Source of the DNA: Methylobacterium sp.
Lineage (GTDB): Bacteria; Pseudomonadota; Alphaproteobacteria; Rhizobiales; Beijerinckiaceae
DNA: 64,000 nucleotides
Direction: 5' to 3'
NCBI GenBank assembly: GCA_020252645.1
Contig: JADCCN010000002.1
Location: 62,001 to 126,000 of the forward strand
A program made the position numbers and the translations under genes. Position 1 is the stretch's first letter; the number at the start of each line of letters is the position of its first letter. This document shows positions 1 to 8,685 of this stretch, one piece after another. The notes beneath the pieces were generated by a model. The model saw only the letters and a list, made by a program, of their open reading frames with translations, had not been told where the DNA came from and did no database searches.

Positions 1-150
1 ATCCGCGGCCCAGCCAAAGGCAGCATCCCCTGTGCGGACATTGTAGACGATGCCGGACATGCCTGCGCGAATGACGGAAAGGCCGTCATTGTCCGGAATA
101 TAGCCGGGCGCACGCAAGGTCGGCTGCGTGACAACCCCCGAAACAGCCAT
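1..150 (-). CDS. Partial gene, N-terminal 50 residues, DUF4438-like
   Basis: An open frame starts with ATG at 150 and runs without a stop through the left edge. It reads MAVSGVVTQPTLRAP, then a stretch with GMSGIVYNVRTGDAAFGWAAD. The last part resembles, from memory, the start of DUF4438 proteins, which have no assigned reaction. It is divergent from the amidohydrolase at 359, and a candidate GntR operator lies between them at 274-283, so it is probably part of the same catabolic cluster. The frame is convincing because the residues look like real protein, but only the first 50 codons are visible and the family name is a tentative recollection. Confidence 0.5.
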   Translation of the reverse strand, partial: MAVSGVVTQPTLRAPGYIPDNDGLSVIRAGMSGIVYNVRTGDAAFGWAAD

Positions 151-358
151 TTCGACCAGTGAAGCGGCGTTTGTTCTAAGCACCTTTGACCCCCGCAGAA
201 AGGTGAGCGCATTAACAGGACGTGGGCCCGTGCCAGCAAGTTCCAAGGCACCAGGCTCGACAATCTTGTCTAGTTGTATACAGATTGCACGGTTGCGCTG
301 TGTTATCAATCCACAATCTGGAAGAGGGCAGGTGATGGGGGGGAGGCGAGAGATCGAA
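151..358. promoter_or_regulatory. Divergent promoter region with a GntR-type operator
   Basis: This gap separates the DUF4438-like gene (leftward) from the amidohydrolase (rightward). It carries TTGTATACAG at 274-283, preceded by TTGTCT at 266-271. The same arrangement, TTGTCT, two bases, then TTGTATACA, recurs at 7595-7611 upstream of the hydantoinase operon. FCD-type GntR regulators commonly bind short palindromes of this kind. The operator role is inferred from the repetition and the nearby gntR gene. A GGGGAGG Shine-Dalgarno stretch sits just before the ATG at 359. Confidence 0.5.
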
Positions 359-1858
359 ATGATCGTCAAAGGCGGCCATCTCCTGACCATGAATGCTCGC
401 GAGCCCGAATATCCCGATGGCGCGGTCGCGATCGATGCTACGCGGATTATTGCCGCTGGCAGTCGAACCGAGATCGAGGCGCGCTTTGTAGCGCGCAACT
501 ACCTCGATGCGACGGGCTGTGTCATGATGCCTGGCCTCGTTGATGCCTATGCGCATGCCGGCCACGGCATGATCCGCGGCCTGTTCCACCCTGAAAGCGC
601 CTGGCCATCCCATCTCTACTGGACCGCAACGACACCAGGCTGGTGGCAGGCCGATGCCGAACTCGCGGCGCTCGAACGTCTTTATGCAGGTGTCACCACG
701 GGCCAGTCCGTCATCGGCGCCACGCCGGCGCGCGCGGATGACACCATCTATTCGGACGTGACCGCCAAGGCTTACGCTGAAGCTGGGCTGCGCTTTGTCC
801 TTGGCATTGGCCCGCCGGACCCGATCTTTCCGCATCTGCCGGAACCCTTCACCGCGAACCGCCTGGTCAATGGCGAGCTGCAACCCCATCGCTTCACGGC
901 AGAGGATGCTGTCGAGCGCTCCGTCGAGGTGATCCAGCGCTGGCATGGCGCAGCAGAGGGGCGGATAACAGCGGCTCTGGCTGTGCCTTACCTGCTGGGA
1001 CGCCACGTGCTCCACAAACGAATTCCCAATCGCGTCCCTCATTCAAGTGATGCCCCGATCATGCTTGCGCATGCAGAGGCAATGACAGCGCTGGCCCGGG
1101 AGCACCGGGTTGCGATCCATACTCACATGTTCGCCGGTGGCATCGACTTTGCGCGCAAACACTTTGGCCAATCAAAGCTGGACGACATCCTTTCCGCCTG
1201 CAGGATCGTCATCGCGCATGCGAATGGCTTGCCCGAAACGGATGTGGAGGCGCTCGCAAGGCATCGCGAGTCTATCGGCATTGCGACCGTTGCGTTTACG
1301 CATGAAAACCTTTGGTATGGCTTCGCGCCGATTCCGGCCTTTCGCGGGCGCGGCATTCCGGTCGCGATCACGACAGACGGCGCTGCTCCCTACACATCCC
1401 ATGATCTCTGGCGCGAACCTGCGCGCACGGCCTGGAACCAGTGGCAAGGTGCGGGCACCCAATCCGTCCTGCCGCCAGAGACCCTGCTGGGCATGGTCAC
1501 GATTGAAGCTGCGCGAGTACTTGGCCTTGCGGACGAGATCGGTTCGATTGAGGCGGGCAAGAAGGCTGACCTCCTTGTTGTCAACCTTACCGCACCCCAT
1601 TTCGGAGGCATCCACGATCTCGCACAGAGCCTTGTTCTCTATGCGAATTCCAGTGACGTACGCGATGTTGTTGTCGATGGCCAATGCCTGATGAGAGATC
1701 GGGTCCCGCTGCGTGTGAATCCAGCATTCATCGTCAATCGCGCACGAAGGGAAGCCGAGGCTGCCATGCAGCGCGCCGACCTTTCACCCTATCGTCGCCC
1801 TGGCGGCTGGAACGCTCCGACGGACTGGCCGAAACCAAGTGTTCAGCCGCGCCCCTGA
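359..1858 (+). CDS. Amidohydrolase-superfamily deaminase/hydrolase
   Basis: A 499-residue metal-dependent hydrolase of the amidohydrolase superfamily (cytosine deaminase/chlorohydrolase-like), presumably cytoplasmic. ATG 359 is chosen because a GGGGAGG ribosome site precedes it and the protein then begins MIVKGGHLLTMN, a typical family start; the open frame extends upstream to 128 but that part crosses the operator. Visible elements are the MPGLVDAYAHAGHG strand-1 motif (residues 57-70), HTH, IAHANG and the TTDGA aspartate motif, and a C-terminal GSIEAGKKADLLVV. Oddly, the first His of the metal-binding HxH motif is Tyr64. It converges on the permease gene with a 6-bp gap. The substrate is unknown; the hydantoinase genes nearby suggest a cyclic amide or ureido compound. 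Confidence 0.8.
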   Translation: MIVKGGHLLTMNAREPEYPDGAVAIDATRIIAAGSRTEIEARFVARNYLDATGCVMMPGLVDAYAHAGHGMIRGLFHPESAWPSHLYWTATTPGWWQADAELAALERLYAGVTTGQSVIGATPARADDTIYSDVTAKAYAEAGLRFVLGIGPPDPIFPHLPEPFTANRLVNGELQPHRFTAEDAVERSVEVIQRWHGAAEGRITAALAVPYLLGRHVLHKRIPNRVPHSSDAPIMLAHAEAMTALAREHRVAIHTHMFAGGIDFARKHFGQSKLDDILSACRIVIAHANGLPETDVEALARHRESIGIATVAFTHENLWYGFAPIPAFRGRGIPVAITTDGAAPYTSHDLWREPARTAWNQWQGAGTQSVLPPETLLGMVTIEAARVLGLADEIGSIEAGKKADLLVVNLTAPHFGGIHDLAQSLVLYANSSDVRDVVVDGQCLMRDRVPLRVNPAFIVNRARREAEAAMQRADLSPYRRPGGWNAPTDWPKPSVQPRP

Positions 1859-1864
1859 AAAGCT

Positions 1865-2740
1865 TCACACCTCCCGCTCCCGCGCAAGGCGGGATTCGCG
1901 GATGGTGATGTAAAGTGCGCTCAGAGTGACGATTGCCGAGCCAAGGATCGTTGCGGCATCAAGCACTTCGGAAAAGACGAAGTAGCCAATGGCCGCCGCA
2001 ATCACGATCCGGAAATACAGCACCGGCGCAATCGCCGAAACATCCGCCAATCGGTAGGCGGCAACCGATGCAAATTGCCCGATCGTCCCTGAAACTCCAA
2101 TGCACACCATCAGCCAGAAGCTGTAGGCGCTCGGCATTGCGAAGGTAAAGGCGGAGATCGGGAGCGCTACGATCAAGGTGATGGCCGCGATCCAGGCCAT
2201 AATGGTTGCAGTGCGCTCGGTACGTGTCAGACCCTTGGTTGCGATGTTGATTCCTGCACCGTTCAGCGCAAAATAGATGCCGACAAGCATGGCGAACTCG
2301 AAAGCCTGGCTACCAGGGCGAACCACGATCAAAATGCCGCAAAATCCGATTATCGTCGCAGACCAGCGACGCCAGCCGACCGCCTCTTTCAGTACCGTTT
2401 GCGCCAGCATGGTCGTGAACAGCACGCCGGAAAATGATAAAACGGTTGCCGTCGCCATCGGCAGATGAGCGTAGATGTAGAAGTATGCCGCTAGTCCCGT
2501 GACACTCAGCAAACCGCGCGTGACATGCATTCCGGGGCGCTCTGTGCGAAAGGATGCAGCGAATCCGCGCTTGAGAACAGCAGCAAGAAATGCGAACTGG
2601 ATGACCGAGCGGATCACGCCGATCTGCGCAAGATCGATTCCCGTACCGATTGCCTTGGCAAAGGCTGCCTCCATTGCAAAAAGCAGTATCGCCAGAAACG
2701 CTAGAGCAAAGGCGCGAAGCCCGGTCGGCAAGAGCGACAT
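1865..2740 (-). CDS. EamA/DMT-family permease
   Basis: A 291-residue integral membrane protein of the drug/metabolite transporter superfamily. About ten hydrophobic segments in two EamA halves are visible, beginning with FALAFLAILLFAMEAAFAKAIG and ending in a short charged tail (RESRLAREREV). It lies 17 bp downstream of the gntR gene and is probably co-transcribed with it. The likely job is import or export of the compound processed by the neighbouring amidohydrolase and hydantoinase, which is inference from context. The GGAGG element abuts the ATG with almost no spacing, so a slightly different start cannot be excluded. Confidence 0.85.
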   Translation of the reverse strand: MSLLPTGLRAFALAFLAILLFAMEAAFAKAIGTGIDLAQIGVIRSVIQFAFLAAVLKRGFAASFRTERPGMHVTRGLLSVTGLAAYFYIYAHLPMATATVLSFSGVLFTTMLAQTVLKEAVGWRRWSATIIGFCGILIVVRPGSQAFEFAMLVGIYFALNGAGINIATKGLTRTERTATIMAWIAAITLIVALPISAFTFAMPSAYSFWLMVCIGVSGTIGQFASVAAYRLADVSAIAPVLYFRIVIAAAIGYFVFSEVLDAATILGSAIVTLSALYITIRESRLAREREV

Positions 2741-2757
2741 CCTCCGGTGCTTGTTCC

Positions 2758-3468
2758 CTATGCCTTCCTTGATCGCTTCGCCCGAGCCACTAGCAGGATA
2801 TGATCCTCAAGCGCACGACGATAATCGTCGAGATCAAGCTTCTTGTTGATGGCGGTGAGTATGAAATCGCGGAAAGCAAGGTGCTGCCCGGCGATCGCGT
2901 CAAGATTGCTGTCGCGGTAGGCTTCAAGGCTGAAAATGATCAGGACATGCCGGGCAATTCCCTCCCATAAGGTCGTGGAAATCGGATTGCCCGAGGCCTG
3001 GCATATCGTCCGATGAAACTCGATATCCGCGCGCAGTGAGGCCCGCCGGTCATCGGTTTTGGCTGCGATTTCCATCTGGCGGATGGAAAGATCGAGATCA
3101 GCCGGATTGGCGAGACCCTGGCGCCAGCGATCGACCGCATCGCGCAGAAGGAAAGTCTCGAGAATGAGCCGGACTTCGAAAACCTTGTCGATGGTTTCCA
3201 TGCTAAACGAGGCAACACGGAAGCCCCGATGCCCTCCACCAGCCAAAATGCCCTGCGCATGCAAGACCTTGAGCGCTTCCCGGATGGGTACCCGACTGAC
3301 GCGAAATCGCTCAGCGAGTGCAGTTTCCACCACCCGCTCTCCTGGCTGCATATGGCCAGTTGCGATGGCTTCGGCAACGGAATCGGCGATTGATTCGGCG
3401 AGCGAAATCCGCTTGGGAAGAGGAAAATCATCGAGTGCTAATGCAACCAATGATTGTTCTGCGGCCAT
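2758..3468 (-). CDS. GntR-family transcriptional regulator, FCD subfamily
   Basis: A 236-residue regulator. An N-terminal winged helix-turn-helix (residues about 20-85, with GERVVETALAERFRVSRVPIREAL) is followed by a helical FCD ligand-binding domain rich in E/D-R-L repeats ending with VARAKRSRKA. ATG 3468 is preferred over 3483 because GGAAGG lies 7 bases before it. FCD regulators are normally repressors released by a carboxylate or related metabolite of the pathway they control. Copies of a TTGTATACA-type palindrome upstream of the amidohydrolase, of this gene and of the hydantoinase operon make it the probable local regulator. Confidence 0.88.
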   Translation of the reverse strand: MAAEQSLVALALDDFPLPKRISLAESIADSVAEAIATGHMQPGERVVETALAERFRVSRVPIREALKVLHAQGILAGGGHRGFRVASFSMETIDKVFEVRLILETFLLRDAVDRWRQGLANPADLDLSIRQMEIAAKTDDRRASLRADIEFHRTICQASGNPISTTLWEGIARHVLIIFSLEAYRDSNLDAIAGQHLAFRDFILTAINKKLDLDDYRRALEDHILLVARAKRSRKA

Positions 3469-3774
3469 CTTGGAGCCTTCCATAAGGTGAGTGCACTTGG
3501 GGGGGGGTTCTTGGCAAACAGCCCCTGCATGCGTTCCTCCAATGCAAATTGACTACGAAATACGCAATGACTCTGTATAAAATTGCCTAAATGAATACAA
3601 CTGGCATGTCTATTGATATGGGTCAGAATGAGTGATCGCTTCGCCCCTGCTGCATCACGCTCCCCGGGTGCGACTTTGCCGGATAGCGAGAGCATTTTTT
3701 CGATCAAGCGTATACCGGTTGATCGAAGAAAATGCGATCAATAACAAAAAGATAGAGCGGTCGATCTCATTCAT
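3469..3774. promoter_or_regulatory. gntR upstream region with operator-like site
   Basis: This 306-base gap contains no gene. At 3592-3601 the minus strand reads GTTGTATTCA, one mismatch from the GTTGTATACA copy upstream of the amidohydrolase, so the regulator may control itself. TCTGTATAAAAT at about 3572 is a weaker look-alike. The region ends with a palindromic repeat at 3690-3735, listed separately. The control role is inferred. Confidence 0.4.
3690..3735. repeat. Palindromic intergenic element, copy A
   Basis: The arms GCATTTTTTCGATCAA and TTGATCGAAGAAAATGC are complementary apart from one bulged base, around a loop containing ACCGG. The same GAGCATTTT, ACCGG, AAAATGC layout recurs at 8349, 27567, 32983 and 40575. 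It lies between the hydantoinase B stop and gntR and may fold as a hairpin at the operon's 3' end. Confidence 0.7.
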
Positions 3775-5499
3775 TCAGATCAAATTTCGCTCTAGTGCCT
3801 GAAGCACGCGATCCCGACCGTAGTCAAGTTCAGCTGCAGCCTGGCTGACTTTTCCTTCGCGTAGGTCCGCAGCCAGGAGATCGAGCGATCTTTCATGGGG
3901 GGCTCCGTAGCCGCCGGCCCCGAGCGTTTCAACCCGGATAGTCTCTCCTGCTGCAAGCACGAGACCCGAGGCTTTGGAATGCAGCACCTCTTCGCGATCG
4001 GTCCCCGGATTTCGAAGGATTCGCGTGACATTGGACGACTTCCCGCCAAATACGCCCGGGGCAGAAACAATATGGGCATCGGACCGAGCCGAGAACAACG
4101 TTCCATCCGCAAGAACTTTGATCTGCCTCGCCATGCCCAAACCGCCGCGATGGCGACCCGCCCCACCGGAATCCGGCACGAAACAGTATTCCTCCAGCAG
4201 AAGTGGATATTCGAGTTCAAGCGCTTCGACCGGAAGATTGGTCGAATTGACGGTATGGACGTGCACCGCATCCATACCGTCGCGATCTGCGAATGCTCCC
4301 GCTCCGCCTCCCATGCTCTCGGGATAGACATAGGTTGCGCCCCGCTTCGGGTGAAAGCCGGAAACAGACGTTGCGGAGGTTGAATCGTTGCATGAAGCCA
4401 TCACGCGTTCGGGCGGGAGCGCCTGGAACAGAGCGCCGAACACGGCTCCGCACAAGCGGTTGGATGTCACGGCACGCGCTGCGACGGCCGCCGGGGGCCT
4501 CGGATTGACGATCGTGCCCGGCGGCGCAAAAATGCGAATGGGATCGATAATGCCCTGATTGGGCATCAGGCCGGGATCGAGCACTGCCTTAACGCAGTAA
4601 TAGACTGACGCCTTGATAGCCGAATCGGGCAAGTTGATTGCCCCGCGCGCCTCCGGGCCTGAGCCGGTGAAGTCAAGTTCGATCTGCTCGCCGGAAATTC
4701 GAACCGTACAGACGATCGGCACCTTCTCGCCCGGAAACCCATCGTCGTCCATCGAGCGTTCGAAGGTGAATGCCCCGTCAGGCAGTGCCACAATGCGGTT
4801 GAGAAGCCGCCGCCTCGTATAGGCAAGGATATCCTCAATGGCCTGTGCCACGACCGCCCAGCCCATTCGGTCGATCAGCGCCGTCAGCATGTTGCCGCCA
4901 CGAAGATTGGTGCCGATCTGCGTGCGAAGATCGAGCAGCCGCTCTTCCGGATCGCGGGTGTTGAACGCGATCAGAGCAAGCAGGTCCTCGTCGATCACGC
5001 CCGCCCGCGCTATGCGGATCACTGGAAGCCGGATGCCTTCCTCGAAGATGGTCCGCGAAGTGCCAGAGGTTGAGCCTGGCGTCCGTCCGCCGACATCCGC
5101 GTGATGCGCAATATTGCCGGCAAAAAACCGGACCTGCCCGGCGTGATGAATTGGCGTGATAATCGAGATATCCGGAAGATGGCTGCCGCCGGCGAGGTAG
5201 GGGTCATTGCAGATGAACGCATCGCCCGGAGCCATCTCCTCCAGCGTGTAGCGCGCGAGAATGGTCTCTACGGCCCCGATCATCGCACCAAGATGGATCG
5301 GGATATGATCCGCTTGCGCGACCAACCGGCCTTTTGCGTCAAAGAGCGCGGTTGAGGCGTCCTTGCGCTCCTTGATGTTCGACGAAAACGAGGAGCGGAT
5401 CAAAATCGAACCCATATCTTCGGCGATCGCCAGCAGTCGATTGGAAAAGACCTCCATCTGGATCGGATCGGCGATCCGTTCAGGTAAAGCCTGACTCAT
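3775..5499 (-). CDS. Hydantoinase B / oxoprolinase-type subunit
   Basis: A 574-residue protein of the HyuB family (N-methylhydantoinase B, acetophenone carboxylase and 5-oxoprolinase C-terminal half). Recognisable family signatures are MEVFSNRLLAIAEDMG near the start, SSFSSNIKERKDASTALFD, the QADHIPIHLGAM segment, FICNDPYLAGGSHLPDI, and the C-terminal GGAGRHRGGLGM. Members work as a complex with HyuA in ATP-dependent opening of cyclic amides or in carboxylation of ketones. The start codon overlaps the stop of hyuA by 4 bases, so the two are translationally coupled. The exact substrate cannot be read from the sequence. Confidence 0.88.
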   Translation of the reverse strand: MSQALPERIADPIQMEVFSNRLLAIAEDMGSILIRSSFSSNIKERKDASTALFDAKGRLVAQADHIPIHLGAMIGAVETILARYTLEEMAPGDAFICNDPYLAGGSHLPDISIITPIHHAGQVRFFAGNIAHHADVGGRTPGSTSGTSRTIFEEGIRLPVIRIARAGVIDEDLLALIAFNTRDPEERLLDLRTQIGTNLRGGNMLTALIDRMGWAVVAQAIEDILAYTRRRLLNRIVALPDGAFTFERSMDDDGFPGEKVPIVCTVRISGEQIELDFTGSGPEARGAINLPDSAIKASVYYCVKAVLDPGLMPNQGIIDPIRIFAPPGTIVNPRPPAAVAARAVTSNRLCGAVFGALFQALPPERVMASCNDSTSATSVSGFHPKRGATYVYPESMGGGAGAFADRDGMDAVHVHTVNSTNLPVEALELEYPLLLEEYCFVPDSGGAGRHRGGLGMARQIKVLADGTLFSARSDAHIVSAPGVFGGKSSNVTRILRNPGTDREEVLHSKASGLVLAAGETIRVETLGAGGYGAPHERSLDLLAADLREGKVSQAAAELDYGRDRVLQALERNLI

Positions 5500-7541
5500 G
5501 GGTTGATCTCCACGATGATGTTCCCGAACTGATCCACCGTTGCCGCCTGCCCGGGAAAGACGAGCGTCGTCGCGCTCATCTCGTTGATGATCACGGGGCC
5601 GAAAAAGCGCTGCCCGACCGGAAGCAATTCCCGTCCAAGAACCTTGGATTCACACCAGCCTGCCTTGCCATCCACGAACATCTTGCGATGGCCGATGACA
5701 GCGTCTGCCAGGGAAGGCCCGCCACTTACAAGCGATTGCGGCGCCCTTTCGACCTTGCCGATTGCCTGCACCCTGGCCGAGACGAACTCGATCTCGCGTG
5801 TTGGGATCGCGTAGCCATATTCCAACGTGTGAGCCTCGTGAAACCGCGTTGCGACCAGAGCAAGGTCATCGACGCCGAGGCTATCGCAATCGACCTTCAC
5901 CTCGAAATTCTGACCGCGATAGCGCGCATCAAGCACACGCTTGAACACACGATCTTTCGGAGCCACTTCCTCGCCATCGAGCCAGGCTGAGCCCTCGGAA
6001 ATCATCTCCTCAAACAGAGAAAGCATTCGTCGCCAGCTTTCCGGTGTCGCATCGGCGAAATGGCTGCGGACGAAATCTGCCGAGAGGTCCGTCAGAAGCA
6101 TGCCGCGGGCGCAGAGCGTGCCCGGCTCTCGCGGCACGAGAATGCGGGGAATTCCACATTCCACGGCAACATCCGCCGCATGCAACGGCCCCGCGCCACC
6201 AAAGGCCGCCAGCGCGAACTCAGACACATCATAACCCTTCTCGACCGAAACCGAACGGATTGCGCGGCTCATACTGGCATTGGCGATCTGCACGATGCCA
6301 AGCGCGGCCGTCTCCAGCGAAAGTCCGAGCGGTGTCGCGATCCGGTCGAGAATAACGCGGCGCGCGGCATCGAGGTCTATCGTCATCCGGCCGCCGAGCA
6401 GCGTTGTCGCATCAAGCCTTCCAAGCACAAGATTGGCATCCGTGATGGTCGGTTCGGTGCCGCCACGCCCATAGGCGACCGGACCGGGATCGGCGCCCGC
6501 GGATTGCGGGCCGACCTTGAGGGCGCCGGCATCGTCAATGCGCGCGATTGAACCGCCACCTGCCCCAATCACATGAATATCGATCATGGGCGTTTTTACA
6601 GGATAGCCTGCTACAAGCCGGCTTGAAGTATAGAGCGGCGCTGAACGATGGATGAGTGAGACATCCGTTGATGTGCCACCAACATCGAAGGTGATGAGGT
6701 TCGGAAATTCAGCGAGGCGCCCGATCTCTGCTGCCCCAACAACACCCGCCGCAGGTCCGGAGACACAGGTCCGCACCGGGCAGTTGCGCACGGTTGCCAC
6801 CGACATCAACCCGCCATTCGAATGGATCGTGTAGGGCTCCGCCGGAATGCCGATCGCCCGCACCCGTTCGCGGAAACGATCAAGATAAGCACCCATACGT
6901 GGCCCGACGAAAGCATTGACCACCGTGGTCGACATCCGCTCGAACTCGCGAAACTCCGGCAGAATTTCCGAGGAAACGCTGACGTAAACGCCCGGCATGC
7001 GGCGCTCGACCGCCACTTTCGCGCGCGCCTCGTGTTCGGGCCGCAAATAGCTGTGGAGGAAACAGATCGCGACACTTTCAACGTTCGCCTTCGCAAGCTG
7101 GTCTATACCAGCTTCCAGTGTTGCTTCGTCCATGTCGCGAAGCACCGCTCCATCCGGCCCGACGCGCTCCGATACTTCAACCCGCCGATCGCGCGGCACG
7201 AGAACTGGTGGCTTCTGGATCCGATAATCGTAGATTGATGGCCGCGCCTGCCTTCCAAGTTCAAGCACATCGCGGAAGCCCCTTGTTGTCAGAAGGCCGG
7301 TCCGCGCGCCTCGGCGCTCGATCACGATATTGGTTGCAACCGTCGTGCCGTGACCAAGATAGCCAACATTCGCGGCGGACATGCCGAAAAGCGCCAGCAT
7401 CTCGACGAGCCCTTTTTCAATCGCTTCGGAGGGATCGGCCGGCGTCGAGGGAACCTTGAAGAACAGGATGCGGCCATCGGCTTCGTCATGCACGGTAAAA
7501 TCTGTGAATGTGCCCCCAACGTCGACACCGATGCGATACAT
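5496..7541 (-). CDS. Hydantoinase A / oxoprolinase-type ATPase subunit
   Basis: About 681 residues of the HyuA family, the ATP-binding partner of HyuB. The N-terminus MYRIGVDVGGTFTDFTV is the family's actin-fold phosphate-binding start, followed by GHGTTVATNIVIERRGA, RNCPVRTCVSGPAAGV, DVGGTSTDVSLI and a C-terminal SATTLVFPGQAATVDQ. ATG 7541 fits the family start; ATG 7577 would add 12 residues. The longer frame to 7634 is rejected because its codons run through the perfect palindrome TTGTATACAA at 7603-7612, which looks like an operator. It heads a two-gene operon with hyuB. Confidence 0.88.
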   Translation of the reverse strand: MYRIGVDVGGTFTDFTVHDEADGRILFFKVPSTPADPSEAIEKGLVEMLALFGMSAANVGYLGHGTTVATNIVIERRGARTGLLTTRGFRDVLELGRQARPSIYDYRIQKPPVLVPRDRRVEVSERVGPDGAVLRDMDEATLEAGIDQLAKANVESVAICFLHSYLRPEHEARAKVAVERRMPGVYVSVSSEILPEFREFERMSTTVVNAFVGPRMGAYLDRFRERVRAIGIPAEPYTIHSNGGLMSVATVRNCPVRTCVSGPAAGVVGAAEIGRLAEFPNLITFDVGGTSTDVSLIHRSAPLYTSSRLVAGYPVKTPMIDIHVIGAGGGSIARIDDAGALKVGPQSAGADPGPVAYGRGGTEPTITDANLVLGRLDATTLLGGRMTIDLDAARRVILDRIATPLGLSLETAALGIVQIANASMSRAIRSVSVEKGYDVSEFALAAFGGAGPLHAADVAVECGIPRILVPREPGTLCARGMLLTDLSADFVRSHFADATPESWRRMLSLFEEMISEGSAWLDGEEVAPKDRVFKRVLDARYRGQNFEVKVDCDSLGVDDLALVATRFHEAHTLEYGYAIPTREIEFVSARVQAIGKVERAPQSLVSGGPSLADAVIGHRKMFVDGKAGWCESKVLGRELLPVGQRFFGPVIINEMSATTLVFPGQAATVDQFGNIIVEINP

Positions 7542-7594
7542 TCGAGGCCCGTCCGCAAAATTCTCCGGACCCGTCATCGGGCCGAATTCAGAAG

Positions 7595-7612
7595 TTGTCT
7601 GTTTGTATACAA
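7595..7612. promoter_or_regulatory. Candidate GntR operator before the hydantoinase operon
   Basis: TTGTCT at 7595-7600 is followed, two bases on, by TTGTATACAA at 7603-7612, a perfect 10-bp palindrome. The same composite occurs at 266-283 before the amidohydrolase. It lies about 60 bases upstream of the hyuA start at 7541, a normal place for a repressor site. Assignment to the local GntR protein is inference. Confidence 0.5.
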
Positions 7613-7634
7613 TGGGTGAGGACTTGGGAAGCAC

Positions 7635-7902
7635 TTGTTGGCGCAGTCGGCAGAAACCCGCACATCGAAACCTTATGTTGTTTCGGAAATGTTGGCGTGC
7701 CCCCGCAATCTCGCACCATCATGCGCAGAGCCCGGTGACGTCCCTTTCTGGTGGTGCAGGTCGACGGAGCGGTGTTCCCTGCTGCGCGCGCTCAACAGCG
7801 CTGTCGCGGGCGGGATGATGGCGGTGGCCGTCGATCGATCTTCGGGCAGGGCTCGGCTTTGCGAGAACCGTCCAGCCGCGAGGACAACCAACGACCGACG
7901 AG
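7635..7902. other. Stretch without a recognisable gene
   Basis: Open frames cross this stretch but none reads like a known protein or has a convincing ribosome site. It lies between the hydantoinase promoter and the transposase remnant and may hold the left end of the decayed insertion sequence. I could not identify terminal inverted repeats. Confidence 0.4.
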
Positions 7903-8361
7903 ATGATGAACCTTCGCACGCTGGTGGAGACGACCCCCGACGCGGATATCCTTCGCGACATGATCTCGTTTGCCGCCGAGCGGCTGATGGAGCTGGAGGT
8001 TGGAGTGCTGACCGGCGCGGCCCATGGCGAGAAGAGCGCGCTCCAGCTGGCGCAGAGGAACGGCGACCGGGACCACGACGGGGAGACGCGGGCCGGGACG
8101 GTCGAGCTGCGCATCCCGAAGCTCATGCCGGCAAGAGCGGTCGGCGCGTCGTGTCGGCCTTCATCGCCACCGCCTTCGCCCAGGATGATGCCGCCATGGC
8201 GCGGCCGCAATGGCGCTCGGTCGCCGATCAGTTGCGTCCCAAACGGCCCAAGCTCGCCACACTGATCGACAACGCAGAGCCCGATATGCTCGCTTCGATG
8301 CGCTTCCCCGCCCAGCACCGGGCGAAACTTCACAGCACAAATCCGCTGGAGCATTTTCCGA
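7903..8361 (+). pseudogene. IS256-family transposase remnant, deleted and frameshifted
   Basis: The first part encodes the N-terminus of an IS256-type transposase ([20 protein letters not shown], then [33 protein letters not shown]). At about 8121-8124 it jumps, in another reading frame, to the C-terminal third ([20 protein letters not shown], then [19 protein letters not shown] and KLHSTNPLE). The central catalytic region of roughly 250 residues is missing. The sequence stops being transposase at LE, exactly where a palindromic element (GAGCATTTTCC, from 8349) begins. It cannot be active. A full IS256-type transposase is about 400 residues. Confidence 0.88.
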
Positions 8362-8450
8362 TCTGACGGATCAGCTCGAATGCTCTATCTCTTTGTTTGA
8401 TCGCATTTGCTTTGTGCGAACCGGTATCAACTTGATCGGAAAATGATCTA
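8349..8450. repeat. Palindromic intergenic element, copy B (double)
   Basis: The outer arms GAGCATTTTCCGATC (8349-8363) and GATCGGAAAATGATC near 8434-8448 are inverted copies. Inside is a smaller hairpin ending in CGAATGCTC (to about 8385) and a segment with GCGAACCGGTATCAA. It belongs to the same family as copies at 3690, 27567, 32983 and 40575. It directly truncates the transposase remnant. Confidence 0.7.
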
Positions 8451-8514
8451 GACCCCGGCAATCGAGAGCCTTCTCAGCCAGAATCGGAAAATCATCGGTT
8501 TGCGTGAGAGTGAC

Positions 8515-8589
<75 letters not shown>

Positions 8590-8685
8590 GACGCCAAGAT
8601 GCGAGGGCTTGCCATAGGGGGAGGGGGGCGGTCAAGCGCGTTCGCGCTTGCCGGAACATTCCGCCTTGTGGAGGGCTGAGTATGC

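Noticed and set aside
128-358. The first 77 codons of the longest amidohydrolase frame as part of the protein
   Set aside because: They overlap the start of the divergent gene and the operator, lack family similarity, and a strong ribosome site precedes ATG 359.
7635-8366. A 243-codon plus-strand frame as one intact protein
   Set aside because: Only its last third is transposase; the N-terminal part of the transposase is in another frame, so it is a chance fusion.
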